From Pseudomonas sp. PIC25 (GTDB lineage Bacteria; Pseudomonadota; Gammaproteobacteria; Pseudomonadales; Pseudomonadaceae), in contig NZ_MUJY01000047.1 of the NCBI RefSeq assembly GCF_002286785.1, positions 1 through 64,000 of the forward strand: 64,000 nt of DNA, in the 5' to 3' direction. Numbering within the stretch: position 1 is the first letter of the stretch; the number at the start of each line of letters is the position of its first letter. This document shows, in pieces, positions 52,918-62,054 of this stretch. The notes under the pieces were generated by a model that saw nothing but the letters and a program-made list of their open reading frames with translations, was not told where the DNA came from and made no database searches. The translations under genes and the position numbers were made by a program.

Positions 52918-55900
52918 TCACTCATTGGAAATCCTCAACTGCTGGCGCATCCGCTGGTTTTCCCGCTGCAGTTCGCGCAGGTGGAAGGCGTCGCGCAGTT
53001 GGTGGCGCAGGTCGTCCGGTTCCCAGGGTTTGCTGATGAAACGGTGGATGATGCCCGAGTTGATGGCCTTGAGGATGCTCGGCACTTCGCTGCTGTTGCT
53101 CAGGGCCATGCGCACGATGTCGGGGTAGATGACACGGACCCGGCGCAGCAGGTCGACGCCGTTGGTATCGGTCAGGCGCAGGTCGGTCAGGATCACGTCG
53201 ACCGGGTTGGTGGCCAGCAGGCGGAAGGCTTCCATGCCGCTGCCGGCGATGAGCAACTGGTAGCTTTCCAGGCCCAGCTCGCGTTGCAGGATCGACAGGC
53301 TGTTGGCCTCGTTGCCGACGATCAGCAGGTAGTGCTCGGCGCTGTCGAGGATACGTTCCGGCAACGAGAGCAGGCCGCCGCTCTGCAGGAATTGCAGGCA
53401 AGCCTGGGCCGGAAGCGGCGGTGAGTAGAAGTAGCCTTGCAACTCGTCGCAGCCGGCACGGCGCAGGAAGCTGAGCTGCTCGGCGCTCTCCACGCCCTCG
53501 GCGATCACCCGGATACCGAAGTTGTGGCCGATGGAGATCATCGAGCGGGTCAGCGAGGCGCTGTCTGGCTCGGTCAGCACGTCGGCGACGAAACTGCGAT
53601 CGATCTTCAGCTGGGCGAAGGGGAAGCGTTTGAGGTAGCCCAGCGAGGAGTAGCCGGTGCCGAAGTCGTCGATGGAGAAGCGGATGCCCAGGGCACTGAG
53701 CTGCTGCATCTTGAGCAGCACGTCCTCGGCGTTGTTCATCAGGATGCTTTCGGTCATCTCGATCTTGATCAGCCGCGGCGAAGTGCCGGTCCGGGTGAGG
53801 ATTTCCGCCACCCGGGCGACGTAGTTGGCTTCCATGAAGCTAATCGCCGAGAAGTTCACCGCGATGGCGAGGTCGCGCGGCAGATCGCTGCGCCACTGGT
53901 GCAACTGGTGGCATACCGCTTCGAGTACATAGAAGTCGATGGCGACGATCCAGCCGGTTTCCTCCGCCAACGGGATGAAGTCCATGGGCGGCACGATCTT
54001 TCCCTTGCGGCTCCAGCGCACCAGAGCCTCGAAGCCACACAGGCGGCCGTTGTGCAGGTCGAGTTGGGGCTGGTAGACGACCAGGTATTCGCTGTGTTGG
54101 AGGGCATAGCGGACATCCCGCTCCAGCTCGAGGCGCTTCTGCACCTGGGCGTTCATCTCCGGCATGAAGGCGCAGATGCGGTTTCTCCCCTGGTGCTTGG
54201 CCTGGTACATGGCGGTGTCGGCGTTGCGCAGCAGCGTGCCGGCGTCTCGCCCATCGCTGGGGAAGCAGCAGAAGCCGATGCTGCAGCTCACCACCAGCTC
54301 CTGGCCTTCCAGCTCCATGGGCTCGGCGATGCGCTCCTTGAGGTGTTCGAGCCAGGCGATCTGCTTGTCGAGCTGGTCGGTATGGGCCAACAGGATGATG
54401 AATTCGTCGCCGCCCAGGCGCGCGACGGTATCCACCTCGCCGACGTTTTCCAGCAGGCGGGCGGCGACCATGCGCAACAGTTGGTCGCCGGCGTTATGGC
54501 CCATACCATCGTTGATCAGCTTGAAATGGTCGATGTCGAGGAAGGCCAGGGTGAAGGAGGTGCCGTCGCGACTGGCGAAGGCGATGGCCTGGCGGATGCG
54601 GTCGTGCAGCAGGTTGCGGTTGGGCAGCCCGGTGAGGCTGTCGTGGTTGGCCTGGTGTTCGAGTTCTTCCTGGTAGCGCTTGCCGGCGGTGACGTCGTCG
54701 AGAATGCCGACGAAATGGCTGACCTTGCCCCGGTCGTTGATCACCGGCGCCACCTTGAGGTCGTTCCAGAACTCGGAGCCGTCCTTGCGGTAGTTGCGCA
54801 ACAGGGTGCCGCCCTCCTCCTCGGCGCGCAGCGCCCGGCGGATGCTTTCCAGTTCCGGCTGCTGCCGGTTCTCGCCCTGCAGGAAGCGGCAGTTGCGTCC
54901 CAGCACTTCGTCGGCGCTGTAGCCGGTGATGCGTTCGAACGCCGGGTTGACGTAGACGATCGGCTGGTCCGGCTGTTCGTTGTCGGTGATGACGATGGCA
55001 TTGACGCTGGCTTCGATGGCGCGGGTGCGGATGCGAATGTCCAGGTCGCGCTGGCGCTGGGCGGTGATGTCCTGGATGACGACGATGGCACCCTGGACCA
55101 CGTCGCCGCTATCGAGGAAAGGCACCGCCGAGTTGAGGATGGTCTTGTGCTCGCCGTTGAAGGTTTCGATGTCGATGACTTCGTTGCGCAAGACTTTGCC
55201 GTTGCGCACCGCGCGTACCATGGCCCAGTCCTCGCCGGACAGCGGCTCACCGGTTTCCGCCCATCGCCCCTTGTATTGCCCATAGCTTTCCAGCCCGGCC
55301 GGCATGTTGCCGCCCCAGATCAGGCTGCTCTCCGGGTTGCTCATGATCAGCCGGCCGTCCTTGTCGGCGACGAAGACACCCACCGGCAGGCTGTCGAGGA
55401 TCTTGCGCAGCAGCGCCTCGCTCTGTTGCAGGGCCAGGGTGCGCTGCTCGACCAGTTGCTCCATGCTTTCGAACAACCGCGCCCGGCCCAGTGCCATGGC
55501 CAGTTGGCGGCCGATCGAAGCCAGGGCGTTCAGCGCATCCTTCGGCCACTCCTGCGCTCCGCTGTGCACCACATTGAGCATGCCGATGGTCTCGCTGCCG
55601 AGCACCAGCGGGATGCTGGCATGGTATCCGTCGCCCACCCGCTCCAGCGCCGGGCAACCGAGGATGTTGCTCGGCGTGTTGAGCCGGTCGCTGAACCAGG
55701 CGTGCCGGCAGGGGCAGTTGGCGGCACAGCGCGCCAGGTTTTCGAGCGAGTAGTCGCGCCCCTTGCCATAGGCGCCGCCGACCCGCACGGTTTCGCGTGG
55801 GTCCTTGGGGTCGCAGAGCAGCAGCCAGGCGCCCTTGGCATCCGGGAAGCTGAGAATGCGCTTGAGCGCGGCCTCGATGACGCTCTGCTCGCTCTGCGCG

Positions 55901-56496
55901 TCGGTCAGGCCGGTGGTGAAGTGGAACAGGCTGTTGAGTACCGAGTTGGTCTTCGCCAGTTCGTCATGCTTGGCCTGCAGTTCATGATTCAGCCGCACGC
56001 CCTGCTCATAGGTGGATATCAGCAGGTCGAGAATCTGTTGCCGGCTCGCGGTGATGAAATGCCGCTCGCCCTCCAGCACCACCTCGACACCCATTTGCAC
56101 CCGTTCATGGTTGCGCAGTTCGAGGTTGACCAGGAAATAGCGGATGCGCGACATCAGGTACTTCTCGTCGAAAGGCTTGACGATGAAGTTGTCGGCGCCC
56201 GAGGCCAGGCCGTGCACGACGTCGCGGGCATCCGCCAGCGAGGTCACCAGGATCACCGGGATGAACTGGGTTTCGGGCTGGCTCTTGAGACGACGGCAGA
56301 GTTCGTAGCCGTCCATTTCCGGCATCACGATGTCGCTGATGACGATGGTCGGGCGACGCTCGGCGATGCTGGCCAGGGCTTCGACGCCGTTATGCGCGAC
56401 CCTCACTTTGCAGCCGGCGGACTCCAGCAGGTATTGAAGCTCCGTCGCCTGGGTCGGGCTGTCCTCGACGACGAGGATTTCCGCGTTGCTGTACAT
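52918..56496 (-). CDS. REC-GAF-PAS-PAS(LOV-like)-GGDEF-EAL-REC hybrid, c-di-GMP output protein
   Basis: The 1192-residue protein is cytoplasmic. Domains: canonical receiver (about 5-120, acceptor D55), GAF (about 200-345, cysteines C257, C261, C263, C281), PAS (about 360-480), a second PAS with the LOV motif GRNCRFLQ (C536), GGDEF (695-699, active form), EAL (E823 in FEALVRW; DDFGTGYSS present) and a C-terminal receiver (about 1065-1180) without the usual acidic pair (LLIVGNEA). The LOV flavin residues N568 and N578 are present, but the usual Gln at position 599 is Leu. The inhibitory RxxD of the cyclase is GEVD. It should be phosphorylated by the CheA of this operon and make or break c-di-GMP. 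The start lies three bases after the cheB stop with AAGGAG. Confidence 0.93.
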   Translation of the reverse strand: MYSNAEILVVEDSPTQATELQYLLESAGCKVRVAHNGVEALASIAERRPTIVISDIVMPEMDGYELCRRLKSQPETQFIPVILVTSLADARDVVHGLASGADNFIVKPFDEKYLMSRIRYFLVNLELRNHERVQMGVEVVLEGERHFITASRQQILDLLISTYEQGVRLNHELQAKHDELAKTNSVLNSLFHFTTGLTDAQSEQSVIEAALKRILSFPDAKGAWLLLCDPKDPRETVRVGGAYGKGRDYSLENLARCAANCPCRHAWFSDRLNTPSNILGCPALERVGDGYHASIPLVLGSETIGMLNVVHSGAQEWPKDALNALASIGRQLAMALGRARLFESMEQLVEQRTLALQQSEALLRKILDSLPVGVFVADKDGRLIMSNPESSLIWGGNMPAGLESYGQYKGRWAETGEPLSGEDWAMVRAVRNGKVLRNEVIDIETFNGEHKTILNSAVPFLDSGDVVQGAIVVIQDITAQRQRDLDIRIRTRAIEASVNAIVITDNEQPDQPIVYVNPAFERITGYSADEVLGRNCRFLQGENRQQPELESIRRALRAEEEGGTLLRNYRKDGSEFWNDLKVAPVINDRGKVSHFVGILDDVTAGKRYQEELEHQANHDSLTGLPNRNLLHDRIRQAIAFASRDGTSFTLAFLDIDHFKLINDGMGHNAGDQLLRMVAARLLENVGEVDTVARLGGDEFIILLAHTDQLDKQIAWLEHLKERIAEPMELEGQELVVSCSIGFCCFPSDGRDAGTLLRNADTAMYQAKHQGRNRICAFMPEMNAQVQKRLELERDVRYALQHSEYLVVYQPQLDLHNGRLCGFEALVRWSRKGKIVPPMDFIPLAEETGWIVAIDFYVLEAVCHQLHQWRSDLPRDLAIAVNFSAISFMEANYVARVAEILTRTGTSPRLIKIEMTESILMNNAEDVLLKMQQLSALGIRFSIDDFGTGYSSLGYLKRFPFAQLKIDRSFVADVLTEPDSASLTRSMISIGHNFGIRVIAEGVESAEQLSFLRRAGCDELQGYFYSPPLPAQACLQFLQSGGLLSLPERILDSAEHYLLIVGNEANSLSILQRELGLESYQLLIAGSGMEAFRLLATNPVDVILTDLRLTDTNGVDLLRRVRVIYPDIVRMALSNSSEVPSILKAINSGIIHRFISKPWEPDDLRHQLRDAFHLRELQRENQRMRQQLRISNE

Positions 56497-56499
56497 GGC

Positions 56500-57555
56500 T
56501 TACTCCTTGTTGCCCTGGACAACCGGACTTGTCTGCGCCGCGAGCCGGTTCAACCTCTCGGCGATTTCCTTGGGGGGAAGCACGTATCGCGCGACTGCCA
56601 GCGCCGCCCGGGGCATGGAGTCGATCACCGCGCTGGAAGGTTCCTGGACCAGGGTCAGGGCCCCGGCCCGGAACAGTTCCGCCAACCCATCCGCACCGTC
56701 CCGTCCCATTCCCGACAGTTGGATGGCAATCGTGTGCCGGCCGAAATGCCGGGCCAACGAACGGAAAAGATAGTTCGCCGAAGGCCGGATGTAATCCTCG
56801 GGAGGCGCATCGTCCAGGAATACGCGACGATTCGCGTTGAAACCGAGGTGGAAACCGTCGGGTACTAGGTACACCTGGTTCGGTGCCAACGCCTGGTCCT
56901 GCTCGGCGAGGCTGACCGGGATCGGCGTGAAACCTGCCAGCCAGTCGCGGAAGCTGGGCATGAAGCCCGCAGCGATGTGCTGGACGATCACCACGGGCCA
57001 CGGCCACGGCGGCCGTACGGCCTGCAGCAGGGACTTGAGCGCCACCGGCCCGCCGGCGGAAGCGGCGATGGCGACGATCAGCGCGGGGGCCATGGCTATC
57101 TCACCGCCTTTCTCCGGTGCCGGCTTTTTACGGGCCTTGCCGGCGAGCCGCGAACGACGAACAATCTTGACCTTGGACATGCTGCGCAGGGTGCGCAGCA
57201 ACTCGTCGACGCGCTCCTGGAACCCCTCGACGCTGGGGCCGCCGGGTTTTTCCAGCACGGCCAGGGCGCCCGCCTCCAGGGCGCGGATGGCGGTTTCCGA
57301 GTCCTTGGGATTGGCGCTGGCGGTGATGACCACCACCGGCAAGGCATAGCGCTCGAGTATCTGCGCCGTGGTTTCGTAGCCGTCCATGCCCGGCATATGC
57401 ACATCCATGGTGACGATGTCGGGCGTGAAACGCGCCAGCACCGCCAGGGCCTGCTCGCCATCGGCCGCCTCCATCACCTCACAGCCTTCGCTTTCGAGAA
57501 TGGCCCGCAACAGTTGGCGCAGCACCGGTGAATCGTCCACGATCAGCACACGCAT
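56500..57555 (-). CDS. cheB: CheB-type methylesterase with receiver domain
   Basis: The 351-residue protein has an N-terminal receiver (D51 in TMDVHMPGMDG) and a C-terminal methylesterase with the catalytic triad S166 (AASAGGP), H193 (VQHIAAGF) and D286 (SGMGRDGADG). It removes methyl groups from the receptor encoded in this operon and so sets adaptation. A GAGGGACGAG region precedes the ATG. It follows the cheA gene by 15 bp and corresponds to WspF in a Wsp-type arrangement. Confidence 0.94.
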   Translation of the reverse strand: MRVLIVDDSPVLRQLLRAILESEGCEVMEAADGEQALAVLARFTPDIVTMDVHMPGMDGYETTAQILERYALPVVVITASANPKDSETAIRALEAGALAVLEKPGGPSVEGFQERVDELLRTLRSMSKVKIVRRSRLAGKARKKPAPEKGGEIAMAPALIVAIAASAGGPVALKSLLQAVRPPWPWPVVIVQHIAAGFMPSFRDWLAGFTPIPVSLAEQDQALAPNQVYLVPDGFHLGFNANRRVFLDDAPPEDYIRPSANYLFRSLARHFGRHTIAIQLSGMGRDGADGLAELFRAGALTLVQEPSSAVIDSMPRAALAVARYVLPPKEIAERLNRLAAQTSPVVQGNKE

Positions 57556-57570
57556 GCGCTCGTCCCTCAG

Positions 57571-59775
57571 TCAGATCAACCGGCGAATGGCATCCAGCAA
57601 GGTTTCCTGCTCGAAACCACTCTTCACCAGATAGGCGTTGGCGCCCGCTTCGAGCCCGCGGGCGCGGTCTTCGGCGGAATGCAGGGCGGTCACCAGAACC
57701 ACCGGCAGCTCGGACAGCTCGCGGTCGGCACGAATCCGGGCGGTCAGGCTGAAGCCGTCCATGCGGGGCATTTCGACATCCGAGACCAGCAGGTCGAACT
57801 GGCCCTGCTTGAGGGCGTTCCAGGCTTCCAGGCCGTCGTTGGCCGTCGCGACCTGATAGCCGGCCGCCTCCAGAATGGTTTTCAACAGGCCCCGGGAGGT
57901 GAAGGAGTCTTCGGCGATCAGCAGGCGCTGGACCTTTTTCTCCGCCGCCTCCCGCGAGGCCAGGGCCGGACCGCTACCAGTCGTGCCCAAGGCGCTCTGG
58001 TAGAGGTCCTGGGGGTGCAGGATCGGCACCAACCGGCCGTCGCCCAGCACCGTGGCGCCCAGCAGGTTGGGGACGCGGATCAGTTGCCGTCCGAGGTTCT
58101 TGACGCTGATTTCCTGATCGCCCAGCAATTCGTCGATCAGCAGCGTGAAGCGATCTCCGCGCACCTTGAGCAACAAGGCCAGCAGTTCGCTGCCATTTAT
58201 CGGTGTCGGCTCCAGGCCCAGCACTTCGGCGAGGGTCCAGACCGGCAGTACCTGTTCGCCAACCACCAGCGAAGGCCGGTTCTCCAGGCGCTTCATCGCC
58301 GTGTCCGGCAGACGCAGACAACGCTCCACGGCCAGGGCCGGGACGGCAAATACACGCTCGGCCACGCGCACGATCACCGCGCGGAAAATCGACAGGCTGA
58401 TCGGTAGGTGCAGGCGGAAGCAGGTCCCCTGCCCCGGCCTGGACTCCGTCTCGACATGCCCGCCGATCCGTTCGACCGCCTGTTCCACGATGGCCATACC
58501 CAGGCCGCGCCCGGACAGGTCGGTGATGATCGCGCTGCTCGACAGGCCAGAGGTGAACACCAGCGCCTGAGCCTCTCCGATAGACAACTCGGCCGCCTGT
58601 TCGTCGTTCATCAGGCCGAGCTCCACGGCACGCTTCTTCAGCCGCTCGACGTCGATGCCCTGGCCGTCGTCGCGTATCCGCAGTTCGAAACGGTCGGCAG
58701 ATTCCTGGAACAGCTCGATCTCGATCCGCCCCACTGCCGGCTTGCCCTGTGCGGTACGCACGTCGGGCGGCTCGATCCCATGGTCGACGGCGTTGCGCAG
58801 CAGGTGGGTGACGACCGGTCGCAGCTCATCGAGAATGCGCTTGTCGATCTGTAGAGTCTCGCCGCGCATGTGCAGTTCCAGACGCTTGCCGGCCTGGGCG
58901 GCGAGGTCCTGGGCCATGGCCGGCAGGCCTTCCAGGAGGCTGCGGCCGGACAGCAGGAGGACGTCTTCCAGCCCTTCGCGCAGGTTCTCCGAGAGCTGTG
59001 CCAGTCCCAAGGCCAGATGCTGCCCCGCCTTGACCAGGCGGACGGCCTCGAAATGCTGGCGATCGAGCTGCGCCAGACTCCAGTCCACATAGTCGAGCAG
59101 GTTCTTCAGTGCATCGCGCAGGCTGGGGGCCAGCTCATCCAGGCCGGCACGCAGGGGCTTCAGGGTTTCCTGGCCGAGCAGTTGCCGGGCGCGTTGCGGC
59201 TGGAAGCTGTCGGCAAGCGCCTTCAGGGCCCGTGCATGAGCCTGCGCCTCGAGCTTGTGCTGGAGCAGGGTTTCGCTCTGGAACAGCAAGGCATCCAGAC
59301 GCGGGGCGGAGACCCGCACGGTCGCCGGGTCGGCTGGCATGGCGGTGCTCTGCACAGGCGGCGCGTTCTCCGGCAGGACTACCGCCTCGCCTTCCGCGGC
59401 CGCTTCCAGGCTTTCGATCAACTGGGCCTGATCGTCTTCGTCCAGTTCCTGGCCGGCCTGCAGCCCCTGAACGGCATGCAGGGCATACCGGCACAATTCG
59501 ACACGTTCCGGCGTCAGCGTCAGTTGGCCATGACGGGCCGCGCTGAGCAGGCTTTCCCAGGCATGGCAGAGGCGCTCGATGGCGCCCAACCCGGCAGCCC
59601 TGGCAGCGCCCTTGAGGCTATGCACTTCACGGAACAGGGATTCGATGGACTCGGCGGTGGCGCTCGCCTCGCGCCAGTTGGCCAGCCCGGCGGCCAGGAC
59701 GCCGAGACGTTCCTCCGCCTCGACCCGGAAGCTGGCCAGTAGGCGTTGCCGCAATGCCTCGCGATCAAGGGGCAT
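57571..59775 (-). CDS. cheA: CheA-REC hybrid histidine kinase
   Basis: The 734-residue protein has an HPt domain with REVHSLKGAARAAGL (phosphorylated His near 52), a kinase core with N-box HLLRNAVDHGIEPP, G1 DDGQGID and G2 GRGLGM, a CheW-like domain (FAVPALAVERCLRLP...) and a C-terminal receiver (LIAEDSFTSRGLLKTIL, SDVEMPRMDG). No separate CheY-binding P2 domain is evident. A CheA fused to a receiver is typical of WspE and other alternative-function chemosensory systems. Likely targets are its own receiver, CheB and the GGDEF/EAL protein. Confidence 0.94.
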   Translation of the reverse strand: MPLDREALRQRLLASFRVEAEERLGVLAAGLANWREASATAESIESLFREVHSLKGAARAAGLGAIERLCHAWESLLSAARHGQLTLTPERVELCRYALHAVQGLQAGQELDEDDQAQLIESLEAAAEGEAVVLPENAPPVQSTAMPADPATVRVSAPRLDALLFQSETLLQHKLEAQAHARALKALADSFQPQRARQLLGQETLKPLRAGLDELAPSLRDALKNLLDYVDWSLAQLDRQHFEAVRLVKAGQHLALGLAQLSENLREGLEDVLLLSGRSLLEGLPAMAQDLAAQAGKRLELHMRGETLQIDKRILDELRPVVTHLLRNAVDHGIEPPDVRTAQGKPAVGRIEIELFQESADRFELRIRDDGQGIDVERLKKRAVELGLMNDEQAAELSIGEAQALVFTSGLSSSAIITDLSGRGLGMAIVEQAVERIGGHVETESRPGQGTCFRLHLPISLSIFRAVIVRVAERVFAVPALAVERCLRLPDTAMKRLENRPSLVVGEQVLPVWTLAEVLGLEPTPINGSELLALLLKVRGDRFTLLIDELLGDQEISVKNLGRQLIRVPNLLGATVLGDGRLVPILHPQDLYQSALGTTGSGPALASREAAEKKVQRLLIAEDSFTSRGLLKTILEAAGYQVATANDGLEAWNALKQGQFDLLVSDVEMPRMDGFSLTARIRADRELSELPVVLVTALHSAEDRARGLEAGANAYLVKSGFEQETLLDAIRRLI

Positions 59776-59782
59776 GATGGGC

Positions 59783-61423
59783 TCACAGTTTGAACTTGGC
59801 GGCCAGGCCTTTCAGCTTCAGGCCCAATTGGTGAAGGTTCTTCGCCGCCAGGTCGACTTGGCGAGCACCGCCGACGTTGTCCTGGCTGGCCTGGCGAATG
59901 CTTTCGATGGCACTCACCACCTGGTCCATACCGATCATCTGCTGCTGGCTGGTGGCGGCGATCTGCATCGCGACTTCGCTGGAATCCTCGATGTTCCGGC
60001 TCAGGGCACGGATCGCCTCGCCGGCCGCCTGGGCGCGCTGGTAGCCGCTTTCCACCGCCTTGCTGCCTTGCTCGGCCAGCAGCACGGCCTTGGTCATGGC
60101 CTTCTGGATGTCGCCAAGAATGCCCCGGACTTGGGCCGTCGCCTGCTTGGATTGGTCGGCCAGTGCCTTCACTTCCTGGGCGACCACGGAGAAACCCTTG
60201 CCAGCCTCACCGGCTTTCACCGCCTCGATGGAGGCGTTGACCCCCAGCAGGTTGGACTGTTCGGCCAAGTCACCCACCGAGGCGACGATCTCGCCGATCA
60301 TCTGGCTCTGCTCGCCGAGACGCATGATGCTTTCCGCCACCGCCTGCATCTGCTCGCGAATCTGGCTCATGCCCTGCAGCGTTTCCTCCACCGACTGGCG
60401 CCCGTCCTGGGCCACCTGACGGGTGCGCTCGGTGCTCTCCGCCACCATCTGCGACTTGTTGCCGGACAACACGGCGGTCTGCTTGACCTCTTCGACGGTG
60501 GTGGCGATTTCGCTGATGGCGGTCGCGGTCTCCTGGGCGCCCGCGGCCGTCTGCGCCGTGGCCGCAAGAATCTCCTCGCTGGACGAGGCCAGCACGGAGG
60601 TGCTTTCGTTCAGCTCGGTCACCAGTTCCCGCAGGTACTGGCTCATGTTGACGAAGGCTTGGCCGAGCCGCCCGACTTCGTCCTGGCGGGCGCTGTCGGG
60701 GATTTCCCGGGGGATTTCGCCACGGGCGATCTGCTCGGCCCAGCCGGTCAGGCGCGACAAGGGACGGGCGATGTGCTGGCTGAGCAGCCAGGCGAACAGC
60801 GCACCGCTCACCAGCAGCGCGAGGCCGAGAATCAGCACGCGCTCGCGCTGTGCTTCGAGGACGGCGCCAGAGCGTTCCAGCGATTGGGCGACACGTTGGT
60901 CGGTCAGCGTAGTCAGCTTCAGGCCGAGGGCATGGATCTTGTTCATCCGCTCCAGCTGGATTCCCATGATCAGCGCCCGTGCTTCTTCGATGCGACCTTC
61001 ACGAATCAGTGGAATGATCTGGTTATCGCGCGCACTGGCATTGAGCGCGCGGTTTTCTTCGATCTGCTCGAGGAGTTCGCGGCCCTCCTGGTCATCCTTC
61101 AGGCCGGCACGCAGACGCTCCACCACCCGGTTGTTCTCTGCGGTGATGCGGCGGATTTCCGCTTCGTATTCGGCACTCTGCGGGCCACTTTCCTGACTGA
61201 TGGCCATCAGCAGTTCGGCACGCTGGGCATTGATATTGATGCGCAGCTCCTGCACCGCCGAGATGCGCTCGAAGCTGCGCTTGAATTGCTCCTCCTCCGC
61301 CTCTTGTAACCCGACGAAGCGCTCAAGGGTGCTGTACATCAAAGTGCCGAAGCCGAGAATCAACGCACCGAAAGCGAAAACCAGCTTGCTGCCGATGCGC
61401 AGATTCATCAGGTAATCGAGCAT
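59783..61423 (-). CDS. Methyl-accepting chemotaxis protein of the Wsp-like system
   Basis: The receptor has 546 residues from the ATG at 61423 (AAGGAG eight bases upstream; an ATG at 61429 sits too close to it). TM1 is at about 14-33, a short four-helix-bundle periplasmic domain follows, TM2 lies at about 205-225, then HAMP (RPLSRLTGWAEQIARGEIPR). The signalling tip reads DLAEQSNLLGVNASIEAVKA, a variant of the canonical tip seen in receptors for alternative functions. No C-terminal pentapeptide is present. It lies between cheW and cheA, which suggests a dedicated array with those proteins. Confidence 0.93.
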   Translation of the reverse strand: MLDYLMNLRIGSKLVFAFGALILGFGTLMYSTLERFVGLQEAEEEQFKRSFERISAVQELRININAQRAELLMAISQESGPQSAEYEAEIRRITAENNRVVERLRAGLKDDQEGRELLEQIEENRALNASARDNQIIPLIREGRIEEARALIMGIQLERMNKIHALGLKLTTLTDQRVAQSLERSGAVLEAQRERVLILGLALLVSGALFAWLLSQHIARPLSRLTGWAEQIARGEIPREIPDSARQDEVGRLGQAFVNMSQYLRELVTELNESTSVLASSSEEILAATAQTAAGAQETATAISEIATTVEEVKQTAVLSGNKSQMVAESTERTRQVAQDGRQSVEETLQGMSQIREQMQAVAESIMRLGEQSQMIGEIVASVGDLAEQSNLLGVNASIEAVKAGEAGKGFSVVAQEVKALADQSKQATAQVRGILGDIQKAMTKAVLLAEQGSKAVESGYQRAQAAGEAIRALSRNIEDSSEVAMQIAATSQQQMIGMDQVVSAIESIRQASQDNVGGARQVDLAAKNLHQLGLKLKGLAAKFKL

Positions 61424-61442
61424 GTTCATGTCTCCTTGCGCC

Positions 61443-62054
61443 CTATCCATCGATTTCCACGCGCAGGCTGGCATCGCCCAGCAAGCGCGCCCCATCCAGT
61501 ACCGTCCATTGCGTCGGTGTCACCCCGAGCAGATAGCTGGCCCGGACACCGGTCAGGCTGGCCATGCCACTCTGCAAGGTGGCTTTCTCCAAGGGCTGGA
61601 TGCCCAGTACCCGGTCGACCAGCAGACCGAACTCCATCGACTCGTCCTGCAGCACGACGAGGAAATTCTTGTCGGCCAGCCCGCTGACCGGCAGTTCGAA
61701 GAGAATGCGCAGGTCCAGCACCGAGACGATGCGCCCACGCACGTTGACGATGCCCAGCACGTAGGCGGGCGTTCCGGGTAGCGGGGTGTACTGGGCAAGC
61801 GGCAGGACCTCCGCCACGTGCCGGCTCTCCACGGCATAGGTCTCGCCGCCGAGGCTGAACGCCAAGACTTCCAGGAACGCGTCCGGCATCGCCTGTTCCG
61901 GGCGCCGGGCCCATTCCCGGGTACGCGCCAGCAGGCGTTGCTCGCGCTCCTCGGCACTGAGGGCGAAGCCGCTTTCGATGCGTCGTTCCAGCTCGTCGAG
62001 GCTTTGGCGGATGCGCGTCCAGGCCGCCGCATCACGGTTATCGGGGTTGGCCAC
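61443..62054 (-). CDS. cheW: CheW-like coupling protein with N-terminal extension
   Basis: A GTG at 62054 with GGGAGGA nine bases upstream starts a 203-residue protein overlapping cheR by 17 bp. Residues about 1-60 form a charged helical extension (TRIRQSLDELERRIESGF); the CheW domain follows (LEVLAFSLGGETYAVESRHV, LPGTPAYVLGIVNVRGRIVS). It resembles WspD in size and position and links receptor to CheA. Confidence 0.92.
   Translation of the reverse strand: MANPDNRDAAAWTRIRQSLDELERRIESGFALSAEEREQRLLARTREWARRPEQAMPDAFLEVLAFSLGGETYAVESRHVAEVLPLAQYTPLPGTPAYVLGIVNVRGRIVSVLDLRILFELPVSGLADKNFLVVLQDESMEFGLLVDRVLGIQPLEKATLQSGMASLTGVRASYLLGVTPTQWTVLDGARLLGDASLRVEIDG

Noticed and set aside
53437-56868. 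1143-codon plus-strand frame opposite the GGDEF/EAL gene
   Set aside because: Long but lacks motifs and is antisense to a multidomain protein with clear active sites.
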